A stretch of DNA of 64,000 nt from Delphinapterus leucas (lineage: Eukaryota; Chordata; Mammalia; Artiodactyla; Monodontidae), in contig NW_022098043.1 of assembly GCF_002288925.2 (NCBI RefSeq), forward strand, positions 7,009,810 to 7,073,809, given 5' to 3'. Shown here piece after piece: positions 49,058 to 61,200 of this stretch (positions are counted from its first letter, which is position 1; the number at the start of each line of letters is the position of its first letter). The notes under the pieces were generated by a model. That model was not told where the DNA came from. It saw only the letters and a list, made by a program, of their open reading frames with translations, and made no database searches. A program made the position numbers and the translations under genes.

Positions 49058-50129
49058 TGTCTGGCCTTTTCTAGGTGACATTGTTCTGCCTTTAGAATTG
49101 GGACCTGCACCAGCTCATTACTGGACTAAGGCCTGGCTGTGTCTCCCCCAGTGGAGGCAAGACCACGTTTCCCGAAGATGTGTATCCTGCTGCCAAACGG
49201 GCTCCGTCCATGGGCACCAGTGACGCGGTGGCTCTTCTCGTGCCGTGTGTTCACACTTTGCCGTTCATGAGGCTGTCTGAATTCCCCCTGAAGTCAGTTC
49301 TGAGAGCTTGTCCAACATAATTACTGTATTGGTCTCAAACAGAGGGCATCATCTGTTCTCCCCCAACATGTTTAAAGGGGAAAAAACAAAAAGACGTGCT
49401 TTCAAGGATTTGGCTGGGACTGCGAAGGCCAGGGCCTTTGAAGTGAAATTGCTCTTGGTCAGGGAGGGAACCAGCCTCGTAACAGCAGCTGGAATGGCAG
49501 CTTGAATTCCGGATCTGCGTTAGTGCTGCCAGGCGAGGCAGGCCCTGGGCCACAGGAAGTGGGGGACACACCCCAAGGAATCCAGAAGGCCTGGGCAGCG
49601 GCTGCCTGGGTTGAAACGTTGCCGGCTGGCACATGGGCCTCTGCAAGCTTGGATCTTGGTCTCCCCTCCCCCCATTCTCTGGCATAACGGAGAGAACACT
49701 AAACTGCTACCAGCTCTTTTTATGGTCCTGGATAAGTGTGTTCCCCTTTGTGCCTCAGTGTTCGCTCTAAAAGGAAGTTGGGTGTAGAAACTGTCGAGCA
49801 GGAATTAGGTGGAAGGAGGCAGTGGGGCCTCATCTCTTCACCCCTACCGCCACCCACTACCTCAAAGTCCAGGGAGTGCGTTTGGGAAATTGCCCAACTG
49901 GACCACCTCTAAGGACTCTTGTTTTATATGTGAGTCATTTCTTTGATTGGTTTATGTTTGGAGTTTCTGCTGCATCTCCTCTCCCATCTGTAGCGTGCAC
50001 TGGCTCTGGGTGAAGGAGGCTTCAAGTCGTGCTAGACTGTCTAGAATTCTGGAACTAGAGTGAATCACTTATTTTTGTCTTAACTGGGAGCCAGAGTTAG
50101 GGCTGTGCTGGATCTTATGTCTGCATTTA

Positions 50130-50429
50130 TTTTATATATTTTTTAAATTTATTCTTTATTTTTATTTTTGGCTGCGTTGGGTCTTTGTTGCTGCACGCGG
50201 GCTTTCTCTGGTTGTGGTGAGCAGGGGCTACTCTTCGTTGCGGTCCGCGGGCTTCTCGCTGCGGTGGCTTCTGTTGTGGAGCACGGGATCTAGGCGCGCG
50301 GGCTTCAGTAGCTGTGGTGTGCGGGCTTAGTTGCTCCGCGGCATGTGGGATCTTCCCGGGCCAGGGCTCGAACCCATGTCCCCTGTATTGGCAGGCGGAT
50401 TCTTAACCACTGCGCCACCTGGGAAGCCT
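50130..50429 (-). repeat. CHR-1-like SINE, long form
   Basis: TTTTGGCTGCGTTGGGTCTT to CCACCTGGGAAGCC is the minus-strand copy. CTTATGTCTGCATTTA and CTTACGTCTGCATTTA at 50114 and 50430 are the duplication. Confidence 0.95.
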
Positions 50430-52464
50430 CTTACGTCTGCATTTAAAACCACTCCAAATCCCAGAAAGTGAATCAACCTAATTAGTGCTGGACTGGTCTA
50501 GCTCCCTGAGGGCAGGGTCTCTGGCCATCTTATTCATCCTATGTCCTGCAGTGTGTCACATATGTTCTCAGCAAGGAAAAACCGGATGAACACTTCAGGA
50601 CCCCCTGGAAGCTCTTGTCCAGCAACAGCAAGATTCCTGGGAGAGAGTTTTTTATTACTTTGGTGTGACCAGTGCTGTCCCCACCTTTAGGCTTGTCTCC
50701 TTTGTCCTCAAAATGGGGATTTCCTAGCTGTGTTCACAGTTGTGATCCAAGAATGGGTCTCCCCAGGGTGGCATCCTCTCTGCTGTGTGTCCGGCATCAG
50801 CATGGCAGCCCACCGAGACACTGAGTCCTCAGAACCTTTCTTGACGGATGTGCCCTGGAGCTGACTGACTCTCAGTCCTCATCGGTCTTGTTCTCACTGG
50901 AGCGGAACTTTCTTCCCAGCCATCCCTGCAGCCCACCCTCCTCTTCACCAGCCCCTCCTAGACCTGGCTCAGTGTTCTGCGGACAACACACCTTGGGGAC
51001 CCACCACTTTGGGGCTTTCTCCCTCTGCCTTTCCCACTGGGCAGTCCCCATCCCTATCTTTCTGATCTGACCAGGCAGGGAAGGGTAGCAGAGAGTAATT
51101 TCCACTCCCAGTTTGGACTCCCTCGTGCATTATTCCAAGTTTACAGCTGTGCCACCCACGTTTTCCTCTCCAGCCTTCTTAGATGTCAGATTTTTTGAAG
51201 CCAGCTTTCATTTTTCAGCAGTGGGGAGGGAGGGCAGGGGTGGTTGCTGGGTTGCGATGTATTAAGTGTTTGGAAAAGAGAAGGCTTGTGCCCAGAGGCA
51301 GCCATGCCTGAGTGGTCAGTCTTGAGTGGTTTGGATTGAAATAGGGCAGGGAAAGCGAAGCTCCAGGGCCTTCATTCAATCTTCCCTTTAATACCCAGGC
51401 TCCATGCCAGGCTCTGTGCCCAGCCCTACGGCACGTGCTGGCTGCCTTCTCCCCAGGGCCCCTGAGAGTCTCAGCATGCTGCCCCCCAGGACACAGGAGA
51501 GATTATAAGCCTCTTGTACTGAGGTTTTCTGTAAAGAGGAAAGTGCTGTAATTGAAGAGCTCCTTGGTTAATAAAGAAGAAATAGAGGCCTGGCACAGAA
51601 GAGCCTTCGTTTCTTGACCTACTCAGCCAGGATTGGGTACATTCAGTCCCTCGGTGCCCATAGGACCACAGGCCCTTGGAGACCTTGGAGTTTGCTGGTC
51701 CAGACCACGAAAGATCACAGCTGCAACTCCTCACTTAGTTTCCGCACCTCCTCTGCCTCCATCGGGCCCCTTGCTGTGGCTCATGTGAGGCACTTTGGCT
51801 TCACTCTGGAGTCCAGTCTGGAATGGTACCAGCAGCAGTGCTTTCCTGGCCAGAGTTGGAGGCCCATGGTCTCTGTCTCACAGCATGGAGGGGAAGAGGG
51901 CTTTTTGGGCGAGAAGTTGGAGAAGCTGAAGAGGCACCGGAATTTTGATGGGAACTGAATTCAAGGATCCATCTAGCCCAGTTCACAAAAAAGACAGAGG
52001 ATGGGGGGAGATGTAGTGCTTCAGAGAACCCTGGAGTTTGTGTGCCCTTCCTGAGATGTGTGAGCCCAGCCTTGCTGTAGGCAGATTAACCCAGTGCACG
52101 CTGCCCCGGAAGGGCTTTAGGTTTTCAACCAGTGTCTCCCAAATACAGTTTTACTTCAGCAAGCATCTCTCAGGACCAGTGTCCTGTACAACACACCAGT
52201 CTGGGGCAATTGCTGCACTATGAAATCCCTTCTGCACCATCCCCAGAAGTACCTTGACCAGTCTCATTCAACTTCTTCCCTCTTAACTACAGCTTTGAAC
52301 CAAACTATAAAGCCCTGGTGCATCCTGAGAAGGATCCAGGCTCAGGCCTGATGCTTAGGCAGGAAATCAGACGCCCCCCGGGTTGGGGGTGGGGGGCCCA
52401 GAGTGAGCAGGTGCTGCTCTCGGAGCCCCTGCAGTTTTGTTTCTTCTTCCCTGAAGGCCTTGTT

Positions 52465-52640
52465 CTGCCAGCACTATTCAAAATGTTATCTGTGGCCCGA
52501 GAGCACCGGCAATGCTGTGAAGCTTTATTAGAAATGCAGAAGCCCAGGCCCCAGACCCACTGAATCTGGATCAGGCCACTCCTGTGCTCTTAGAATTTTG
52601 AGAAGCCCTGGGCTGGGAACTCTTTCCCACCCATGGCTTG
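52465..52640 (+). repeat. Older dispersed repeat (copy 2)
   Basis: CTGTGAAGCTTTATTAGAAA, CCCCAGACCCACTGAATCTG and GAGAAGCCCTGGGCTGGGAA match copy 1 at 45815 and give the uninterrupted form. Confidence 0.6.
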
Positions 52641-53889
52641 GGGGTGCCTGCGGATGAGACACAGAAGGACTGGAAAGAATGCGTGCCCCGTCCCTACATC
52701 CCCTCTGCCTTTTCACATTTTCAGGGGGTGGGATGAGGGTGAGGAATGGCCTGCTACTCCCCCTTAATTCTAATCTCTGTTGGTTGAGGTGAGAGCCTTG
52801 GCAGGGAAACATGGCCCTGGTCCCAACCCCTGTGGGACTGAAAACTCAGGCTTGAAAGGCTCCGATTGTCCAGAGGCTGATAGAAGCATTGTTGAAGGCC
52901 CCAGGTCTTTTCCTTAATGAAATGAATCCCCATGGCTGGGAAGATAGAGGGGGGAATGGGGACCGTGGAAGTGACGGTCCCTTGTTAAGCACACAGCAGG
53001 TGCTCAACAAATATGGTGAGTAAATGAATACAAGACTTGAATCTTCCCTAAATCTTGCCTGTGAAGTGGGCCTACTGGACTCGCTGACCTTGGAGGGTAG
53101 ATGAGATGGAGGTTTTTCTCTACCCCTTTTGCGACCTCAGTTTCTCCAGTTATTAGAGCGAGGGCGTGAGAACCAGAGGTGTAAAGATCGCCTCTAAAAT
53201 CAGCGTTCTGTGTGACGTGGGCCTACCAACCACAGCCTCACCCATGGTCCCCGACAGCTCCGGCCTTGCAGGCACACTGCCTGTTTTCTCTGTTCATCTA
53301 GGGTGGTTGCTCCTTGGAGGGGAGTCCAGTGGGGAGAGGAGCCCAGGAGCCGCTCAAGGGTCCGCGGCATTGCTGCTGCTCACTTGATTGTGACCTTGGG
53401 CAAGTCTCTTCCCCTCTCTGGGCCTCAGAGGTCAGGTTAAGGTGATGTCTGAGGCCCCTTCGTGCCTGGGTTTTCACTCATGCCCTCACCCCACCTTTCT
53501 CCTGCAGCCTTCCTTCTACTTCTCCTTTCGAGCGCGTGGCCTGAGGTTCGCCACCCCCGTTCCCCGGTTAGGTTGGGAGTAAGAAGAGAGCTACCTAGTC
53601 CCCGGAGGATGTCGGAGAGCCGCTAACCGGCTGGGGGGCCAGCGCGCGGCCGCTGCCAGGAGGCACGCGAAGCGCCCGGGCGCGGAGGACGTGCCGCGGG
53701 GGTACAGCTTCCTCACCCAGCTAAACCTGGCCGCCTTTTCCTTCCTCCCCGCCCCTGCAGACTCGCGGGCCTAGGGCGTGTCCCCCACTTTCCCGTCGAC
53801 TCCACTTGTCGCAGAAGTTGCCCCTCTCCCCTTGGAGCAGGGACAGTCGGCTGGACCGCTGGGTCCTCGCCCGGCCCTGCCAGTTAGCC

Positions 53890-53950
53890 GTGTAACCTTG
53901 AGCCGGTCCTTGCCCTCTCCGGTTCTCAGTTACCCGACCTGTAAAATGGG
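53890..53950 (+). repeat. MIR-core-like fragment in the island
   Basis: GTGTAACCTTGAGCCGGTCC and ACCCGACCTGTAAAATGGGG follow the plus-strand MIR core. It lies only about 130 bases upstream of the presumed first exon. Confidence 0.6.
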
Positions 53951-54073
53951 GCGCAGAGCGCCCGCCTCCGGGACCTGCTGTGGCAGGCGGCCGAGTGGGG
54001 GCCTCCGCCGAGCCCGCGGCTCCAGCTCTGGCTCCGCAGTGAAGGGGGAGCGCGCCGGGAAGGAGGCTCCGCG

Positions 54074-54083
54074 GTCACGTGAC
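54074..54083. promoter_or_regulatory. Palindromic E-box GTCACGTGAC
   Basis: The 10-bp palindrome has the CACGTG core and flanks preferred by USF and by MiT/TFE factors (CLEAR-type element GTCACGTGAC). It sits just upstream of the presumed transcription start. Confidence 0.6.
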
Positions 54084-54089
54084 GCCGCC

Positions 54090-54209
54090 CCCCACCCCCC
54101 CCGAACTGCGGCGGCGGCGGCGAACGCCGAGCCGCGTCCGACCAGAGCTGCAGCGGCTGCCGCGGGCTCCGGAGCGCCGAGCCCAGGAAGCCCCGGCCCA
54201 GGCCCGCGG
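54090..54209 (+). other. RAP1GAP: Presumed RAP1GAP exon 1 (non-coding 5' UTR)
   Basis: RAP1GAP is a GTPase activator for RAP1. I place its first exon here because the donor GTGAGT at 54210 follows a GC-rich segment with a short CGG repeat, and because RAP1GAP lies directly after USP48 on the same strand in human with a similar gap. No ATG is seen in the segment, in keeping with a 5' UTR exon. The start is approximate. No coding exon was recognised, so the gene name rests on position. Confidence 0.55.
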
Positions 54210-55554
54210 GTGAGTCCGCCCCGCCCGGGCGGCGGCCCTGGGAGGGGAAGGGACGGAGGTGGCCCGGGCTCCCCTCGGCCGGCAGCCAAGACCCAGCGCG
54301 GGCGGGCCGGGCAGGAGGGTGCGGGCAACGGGCGGGGACCCGGGGGCTGGGGGCGCAGGCTGGCTTTGGCCGCGCTGCGGGCGGGGGATGGGGGGGCGGC
54401 TCAGCCCCCTGCCTCCGGGGTGGGTCGAGGCCGAGGCTCGGGAGGGGGGGTGGGCTCGGGTCCCACCCCCCTGCGTGGGTGGGGGTTCCGTGTTGGACTC
54501 ACCCTGAGGAGGGGGCGCGAAGAAACGGGCGCGTTCTCTCGATTTCTGGGGAGGGGCCCGGCCCCGACACCCACCAGGAGGAGGCACTGCGGTCCTCAGA
54601 GGAAGGAAGTGGGGGTCCAGCGACCCTGAACCGAGGGGGCAGTGATGTCCTTGCTTCCCCAGGGACAGCGCGCATCCCCCCCAGCCTCGTCCCCGACCCG
54701 CCGCGGAACAGGGCACCCCCGCGTCACGCAGTCGGACGCCCCCTCGTCGCCCCCCCACCCCCACGGCTCCGCAGGATCTGAGGACTCGGTGGGAATCCAC
54801 AGGGCGGTCCCTGCGACCCGCAGACGCTTTGGTGCCAGCCGTGGGGCGCCTGGGCTTGGGGAGGATCCCTTGTGTTCACACATGCACGCACACACACAGA
54901 CACCAGCTCAGGACGTGACCTCCCTCCCTCCATGGTAGTTAGACCCCGACCTGTGCGTGACCCCTAGTTTTTGTTGGGGTCCTACCACAGGCCTGGGGGT
55001 GGAATCAAGAAGGACACCCCTCCCTCCACACATAGCACATTGGCATCTGTCCCCGTGCTTCATCCCTCTTCCTCTCCAAAGTCAGAGGCCAGCAGGAGGG
55101 AGACTGGGAGAAGCTGGGTCAGGACAGAGCAGGAGAGACGTGCAGAGGGGAGATGAGGGAAGGAGGCAGCCTTTCCTCCCCAGGTTCCTAGTCCACCCTG
55201 CCTGCTAGAGGGTGGTGGTCCCTCTTTCCCGAGGGTGTCTGGAGGAAGAAGCTGGGCCAGGGCAAGGGGGTGGGCGGCCCTGAGTTTCCTAGCTAACGAG
55301 AGGGCAATCAGCCAAAGGGGCCCCCGGACAGGGAGAGGGCAGCGGCTGAGTGGGGCAGGTGGTAGTCATGCCCAGCTGGCCCCAAGATGGCCCCCATTCC
55401 TCTATCCGGGACCTGCGTCTCGCTGAGACCCCCTGGCAGCTGGAGGGTCTGGGGAAGCAGGGGGGTACCTTAATGGCCTTGGAAAGGATTGCAGGGTCAC
55501 GATTAATCCTCAAGTGGCAGAGAGCCTTCCTTATCCACAGCGATGTTTCAGGGA

Positions 55555-55680
55555 GGGGAACTGGAGTGTCCATTGCACAGATGAGGAAACTGAGGCTCAG
55601 AGAGGCTGACTGAACTGTCCAAGGTCACAGAGTCACCTTTGGCTGGCCTAGAATCAGTTCTCTGGCTCCTGGTCCAGACG
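55555..55680 (-). repeat. MIR
   Basis: CAGATGAGGAAACTGAGGCT, CTGTCCAAGGTCACAGAGTC and the following GAATCAGTTCTCTGGCTC stretch fit the reversed MIR core. Confidence 0.85.
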
Positions 55681-57364
55681 GATCTCCACAGTGGTGGGGT
55701 GGAGACAGGGTCAGTGACAAGGTAGAGAGGTTCACAGGTGACCTGCTCTCCTGTGCGGGAAGCTGGGTCAGGTTGCGGAGGACTTCCCCTTTCTTCAGGG
55801 TCCAGAGCTCAGACCTTCTCCCTTCCCAGAGCCCCGTGCTTGCTTTGCTGCCTCTGCCCACGGCCATGATGGTGTGTCTTCCCTCCCTGGGACCTTCCCA
55901 GCTCCCAGCCTTCCTTGGGCAAAGCCCTCTGCTCTCCTCTCTGCCCCGGGTGCCTGCCTGGCAGGGGTCTCCAGAGACCCCTCTCTATCCATCCTCCGCC
56001 CCTGTGAGACAAGAAGGATTCTTCCTTCGGCCTCTTGAAATGCAGGCGGTCTTCTTTTTGGCTCGGGCGTCTCTGCTGCTCTGGCCTCAGGCCCCCAGCT
56101 GGGTCAGCACAAGCCTGGGGTAAGGGAACCCTGAGGCCCCACTCCACCTCCCTCTCACCAGGCCCCACCCCTGCCGGCTGTCCTGTTCCAGAGCCGAGAG
56201 GCCCTTTGAGGACTCCTGGGGCAGGTCTGCCTTCCACGCCACCTGTCTGTCTGTGGAGGCCTTTGTCCTGGCCGTCAGACACCGCTGAGCAGCCACACGG
56301 CTGCACAAACAACCAAGACCCGTGCACAGCCAGACACAGATGCAAACACGCTCTGATTCACAGATACCCCGGGAACCAGACACAGGAACGCACCGCACAC
56401 TCAGGCCAAGACCCCCGCCTCTAACTCTGACCAATACCGCAAGCGGAGAGACCTGCCATCCAGACGCTGTGTGCACACAGAGGAGGAGGGTGTTGTCAGG
56501 AAGAAGAGGCTCCTCCATAGCCCTCATGGGGCCGATAACGGCCTCCATTACCTCCTCCAGGGCACGCACATGACGCACACCCAGGAAGGAGCACAAGGAA
56601 GCCCCGCACCCTTAGAAGTGAACCTGGCAGATAGGCCCATGCACCCACCCACACCCAGGCCGCCATGGGTGCACACACGCATGCATTACATCAGCTTCCT
56701 GTGCGGGGGACACGAACTCAGCACCACCCCAGCAGGGAGTGGCAGAGGCCCCTCTGGCCACTCCCAGCAAAGCCTCACCCTCACCTTCTTCCCTCTTTTT
56801 TGGTTCACATGATCCCAGGTTGGCTGACCCTGAGAATCCTGGGAAACTACCTGTGGTTCCCCATCAGTGGACCTTACTCTCCTGCCCACCTTCCCCCCAG
56901 ACATATACCTGCCAGGTGGCCAGAGAAGCCTCTCCCTCGGCTGCCCCTTTGCTGCCCCTGGAGGTGCTGTTCCTCAGGCCCCTCCCAAAACAGGACACCC
57001 CCAAAACCCAGGCTCCAAGCAGCCCGGGGGTTCCCTTTCATTTGCCACTTTTCCGGGAGACCTTGCCAAGTCCTGGTTTCTGCTTTGCCCTCCCAGCGAG
57101 GCTGGGGGCCGGCTGGTGTGAAGGGAGGGGAAACCTCGGAGTTCTCCTCTACCCACCTCCTCCCTCGGCAGAGCCTCTGCCTGCCTGGGCCCTGGCACCC
57201 TGGCTCTGCCTCTGAGAGCCTGGCATCGCTGGGAGGTAGCTGCTGAGAGGTGCTTCTGGGGCTCAGATGTCTTCTGCAGGGCAGACGTGCTAGGTGTAGG
57301 GCAGCGAGGGGCTCCGGGCTTTGCCGTTCTCACTCGGATGCTCACCCTGGGCTTGCCAGGGCGC

Positions 57365-57440
57365 TAGTTCTGAATCCAGGCCTGGCCCTGCCTCTTGCTG
57401 GCCGTGTGGCCCGGGGAAGTCATCTCCCCTCTCTGGGCCC
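57365..57440 (+). repeat. MIR, partial
   Basis: CCTCTTGCTGGCCGTGTGGC and CATCTCCCCTCTCTGGGCCC fit the plus-strand MIR core. Confidence 0.65.
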
Positions 57441-57939
57441 ATCTCCAGCTCTGGGAGGCAGCTTGGCCTGGCTAGGGAGTGTGAGGTGTGAGGTGGCAGC
57501 TCTGTGCCAATGAGGAAAGGAAGTTTGGCTCTGCTGGGCAGTGTGGGGCAAGAGGGCGCCCCTGGCTAAGGACTTCCGGTAGATGGAAAACTCTGGGTCC
57601 ACACTAGGCCAAGCAGGGGTTGCCAGTCCAGGGATTTCCTGGGGAGACCACCCTGGGGTCAACAGAGGGGGACCTGAGGGCGGGGGGCCTGCTGCTGTAG
57701 TTTACATCTGTGAGTATTTTTATGCCCCCATATGTGCTCTATTTTTAGGGCTGCAGACTTGTACTTGCAGGCAGTGACTCAGAGAGGAAGGAAGAAGAAG
57801 CAGAGGGGTGCTGGTGGGGAGACACCCCAAAACGGGGAGGTTCCGCTGGGATACCAGCCTTCCCCACTGGAAGAAAGGAGTCAAATCTGTGGTGCCCCCG
57901 CTGTGTGCTGGCACAATGGTAGGGCCCTCGTCTGCACAC

Positions 57940-58130
57940 TCAGGAAGCATTTATTGAGTGTGTAGTGTGTCCCAGGGACGGTAATAGACACAGGTGAAAC
58001 AGACATGAGCTGGGTGTGGCATCCTTCGGTCCCTGCCACAGCCCAGTGTGGTGCTACTGTGGCCATGTCTCAGATGAGGAGGTAAGGCTCAAAGAGGTCA
58101 AATGACCCGCCCACTCCTCTAGTAAATGCC
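57940..58130 (-). repeat. MIR-like/L2-like
   Basis: GCATTTATTGAGTGTGTAGT begins it and CTCAGATGAGGAGGTAAGGC continues it in the reversed MIR order. Confidence 0.65.
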
Positions 58131-58164
58131 TCTGCCAGCGTGGGGCCACCCTCCCTGGGGTCCC

Positions 58165-58345
58165 CTTTTGGAAGAAAGCCTGAGTTAAAAATCCGACTTT
58201 GCCACTGACTAACTGCACAACTTGGGACCCATTACTCCATCTCTCTGAGCCTGTTTCTTTATCTGTAAAGTGGGGATCACCCACTCTATGTACCTGATGG
58301 GGTTGTTTTGAGGGTTAAGAAGATTAATGTAGGCAAATACCCAGG
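58165..58345 (+). repeat. MIR
   Basis: TTTGCCACTGACTAACTGCA, CTGTTTCTTTATCTGTAAAG and GGGTTGTTTTGAGGGTTAAG are plus-strand MIR phrases. Confidence 0.85.
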
Positions 58346-58404
58346 GCAGTTTCCAGCTCATTGTGGCCATTTGTGGGGGACTCAGAGGAGATGGGCTGGG
58401 AGTT

Positions 58405-58540
58405 GTCAGGAATCCAGTTTCTGCTGTGTGACTTTGGATAAGTCACTCACTCTCTCTGTGCCTCATTTCCTTCTCCATAGAATAGGGATGATAAGCCCTT
58501 GTTTGCCTGCCTACCTGAGAGTGTTTTTTGTGCAGATCAG
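58405..58540 (+). repeat. MIR
   Basis: TGTGTGACTTTGGATAAGTC and CTCTGTGCCTCATTTCCTTC fit plus-strand MIR. Confidence 0.8.
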
Positions 58541-58799
58541 ACATGGTGGCTGGGAGCTGCTTTGAAAAACATAGAGCTGAACTCAGAGATATGAATGCAC
58601 AGAAGAAAAAACAAACAGCAGAAAAATATGGAGAAAAATCTTAAAAAAGAAACTTCAAATATTTTATTACAGCAAGAAAAAATAAGCCTTTTATTCAATG
58701 TTTTAGGGGCAGTGGGAATTGTTTCCATAACCTCACATTTCCAAGGCAGTTGGCATTACTCTTGTCACATGAGATGGGTAGCTTTCCCCCTTGGGGAGT

Positions 58800-58845
58800 C
58801 AGTGCCTGGCACATAGTAGGTGGTCAATAAATGGTCATGGTGGCT
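58800..58845 (+). repeat. MIR 3' tail
   Basis: AGTGCCTGGCACATAGTAGG and TCAATAAATGG are the plus-strand MIR 3' end. Confidence 0.75.
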
Positions 58846-59254
58846 ATGAGTGGAGTCACTACGAATGGAAGGAGGAGTGAAGGTATTTCTGGTGGCATGA
58901 CCACTACAGCATGAAAGGTGGCAATCAGGACACTGGCTTCACTGGAAGGTGTGTGTAGGGGTGAGTTGGAGCCAGTTTATTAAGGACCTTGAATGCCAGG
59001 CTGAGGAATTTTCCCTGCAAGCCAATGGGAAAACCATTGGAGAGAGTGGCTGAGTCTTCTGTGGGCAGGCCTTGGGTAGGAATTAGCCTGGCCCGGTTCT
59101 CTGCCCTGCTCCTGCTGTGTAAGTGTGGCTCCATTGCCCGTTTCCCTGGGTCTCATTTTCCCTCTGTATGCAAAGGAGAGAGCTCCAGCATCTTCCATCC
59201 CAGGGACAGGAAAGAGGACCAAGGCACCAAGCAGTCAGGAAAGAAGGGGACGAT

Positions 59255-59400
59255 CATCTGTGCTGGAAATCAGGAGACCCATGTCCCCCTCTGCCCTCCT
59301 CCCACTAGCTGTGTGATCTTGGGCAAGTCACCAGCCACTTTGAGCCTCCCTTCCCATCTGTGCAATGGGTGGGTGCAGTTTCTGCCTTTGCAATGTGGCT
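59255..59400 (+). repeat. MIR
   Basis: ACTAGCTGTGTGATCTTGGG, CAAGTCACCAGCCACTTTGA and CCATCTGTGCAATGGGTG fit plus-strand MIR. Confidence 0.85.
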
Positions 59401-60388
59401 CCAGTGAGGTGGAGCTGGTGACCGTGCTGTATGAGCCTCAGGTGTGTCGTATCTCTGGGGATATCGTGCTGTTTCTTGCAACTGCACGTTCCCCAGGCTC
59501 CCTTGAGAATCTGGTGCTGCTGCAATTTGCGGGGGACAGTGGGTGAAAACAGATGCCTGAGCGGCCAGAGAGGCCGTGACCTTCAAGGCCACAGGAGCCA
59601 CATGGCTGCCACAGCCAGGCTGGTGGGGGAGTGGACAGGTGAGGCATGTGGGTCCAGCCCTCTGCTCTGCTCCTGAGTTCTCCACCCCAAGTCTGCAAGA
59701 GAAAGACACCCCCATCCCAGCTCAGAGGACAGCCCTTTCCAAGACCCCACTCCTCTGAGTTGGGGCTTTTGGGGGTGGGTGGAGGGTGACCTTGGGAATT
59801 TCTCTCTGCTTGCAAGCTCAGGGCCAGAACTGTTGGGGCAGCCCCAATTCCTCCGTTTCAAAAGTGGGACCCTTCATTGACCTGTGAGGGATTGCCAGAA
59901 CGAGGCCCAGGCTGACGGCAGGCATGCCTCCCGCCCTGGTGCCACGTCCCGACCTTGAGGGTCCAGAGAGAGGCCATGGGGCTGAGGCTCTGGGTAGGTG
60001 GGCTCCAGCCTGGCCCCATTTACCACCTGCCTCCACCTGAGATGTGGGAGCTTTTCCAGGTGTATAGGCGTGCCCTACGGTCCCTCTCCCAGGGCTTCAA
60101 GCCTCCGGAAACAGGACTGCACAGAGCCCCTGGGACAAAGCCTTCACCTGTCCCAGTCACCGGGCAGGGCCCCAGATCGCCCTAGCTGGAGAGGTATGGC
60201 CCTCCGTGGTCCTCTGAGGGGCAGAGAAACCTGGGACCTGTCCCCTGCCCTTGCTCCCAGCTGCACCACTGGGGTCTGCCCTGTGTTAGCCAGGGTGGGA
60301 GCTGGCTGGCTGGCTTAGCAATGCAGGAGTGTTCCTGGCAGGGGAGAAGCAGAATGGAGGCTGAGTGATGGGGTGCAGGTGGGGGGCA

Positions 60389-60600
60389 TTAATTGAGTAC
60401 TTACAGTATGCTGGGCCCTGCGCTAAGCACTTTTCATGGATCTGTCTTATTTAATCCTCAGAACAACTGTCATTAGGCCCACTGAGGCTCAGAGAGGGTA
60501 AGCAGTCTGCCCAGGGTCACCCAGCTGGTGTGTGGCTGGAGCTGAGATTTGAATTAAGGGCTGTCTGACTCCATTTTTAACCACTTTGGTGTACTGCATG
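60389..60600 (-). repeat. MIR, nearly full length
   Basis: AATTGAGTACTTACAGTATG, TTTAATCCTCAGAACAACTG, ACTGAGGCTCAGAGAGGGTA and the AACCACTTTGGTGTACTGC end give almost the whole reversed MIR. Confidence 0.9.
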
Positions 60601-61084
60601 CAGAATGAGATGGGGAGGGGGAGGGGGGGCCTAGTTCTGGGCAGGGGTGGGGCTGGGGCTCAAACCCTAGGGCTGCCTCACACCTGCAGGACCTGGCCCT
60701 GAACCTCCCAGCTCCCCTTCCCTCCCTTTTCCCTTCCCCATGGCCCGTAAGTCAGTCTGTGGGGCACAGCACCCCGGACTGAGTTGGGGGAAGAGGAGAG
60801 AATGGGGAGATTTGTTTGCAGAGGTTCCCAGGGACGTGCAATCCCACAGACGCCCCTGGATTCTCCTGGCCCCCTCTGGCTGCATGAACTGCCAGCTCAT
60901 GAAATCCTCAGCATCAGATCTGGAGAGGAGCCCATGGAGATCAGCTGGTCCAGCCCCCTCATTTTATAGATAATAATTATGGTGATTACAGCCCATGGCA
61001 GCAGTTCACAAAGGGCTTTCACATCTGGGTTGCCTCCGACGTGCGCCAGAACCCTCAGGGCCGGCAGGACTCGCTTTGCCGTTG

Positions 61085-61200
61085 TTATTCTCCTCACTTT
61101 GTGGCTGAGGAAACTGAGGTTCAGAGAGGTGAAGGGATGGGCCTCGGGGCACAAGGTGGACTCCAAACCCAGATCTTGCTTCGCCTGAGCCCACTGCACC
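61085..61200 (-). repeat. MIR, partial
   Basis: TGGCTGAGGAAACTGAGGTT and CAGAGAGGTGAAGGGATGGG are reversed MIR core. Confidence 0.75.

Larger units (their letters stand above)
44291..53490. other. Intergenic region between USP48 and the presumed RAP1GAP promoter
   Basis: Apart from SINEs (45892-46096, 47272-47558, 48732-49057, 50130-50429), two copies of an older repeat (about 45815-46180 and 52465-52640) and a MIR-like tail near 52961-53035, I see no gene. ORFs here are short, overlap on both strands and lack splice or family signals. GC content rises from about 50.5 kb onward toward the CpG island. Confidence 0.75.
53500..54800. promoter_or_regulatory. RAP1GAP: CpG island at the presumed RAP1GAP promoter
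   Basis: GC content and CpG density rise sharply here, for example near 53625-53700 and 54080-54320. There is no TATA box at a useful distance; the pattern is that of a TATA-less CpG-island promoter. Long ORFs through it on both strands (such as 53778-54629) exist because stop codons are rare in GC-rich DNA. Confidence 0.8.

Noticed and set aside
53778..54629. 283-residue ORF (+) and overlapping 241-residue ORF (-)
   Set aside because: Both are Ala/Gly/Pro/Arg-rich readings of a CpG island where stop codons are rare; the plus ORF also runs through the donor at 54210.
56035..57246. Overlapping ORFs of 60-193 residues on both strands in the RAP1GAP intron
   Set aside because: They are low-complexity, Pro/Ser-rich, overlap each other in several frames and show no RAP1GAP sequence or consistent splice borders.
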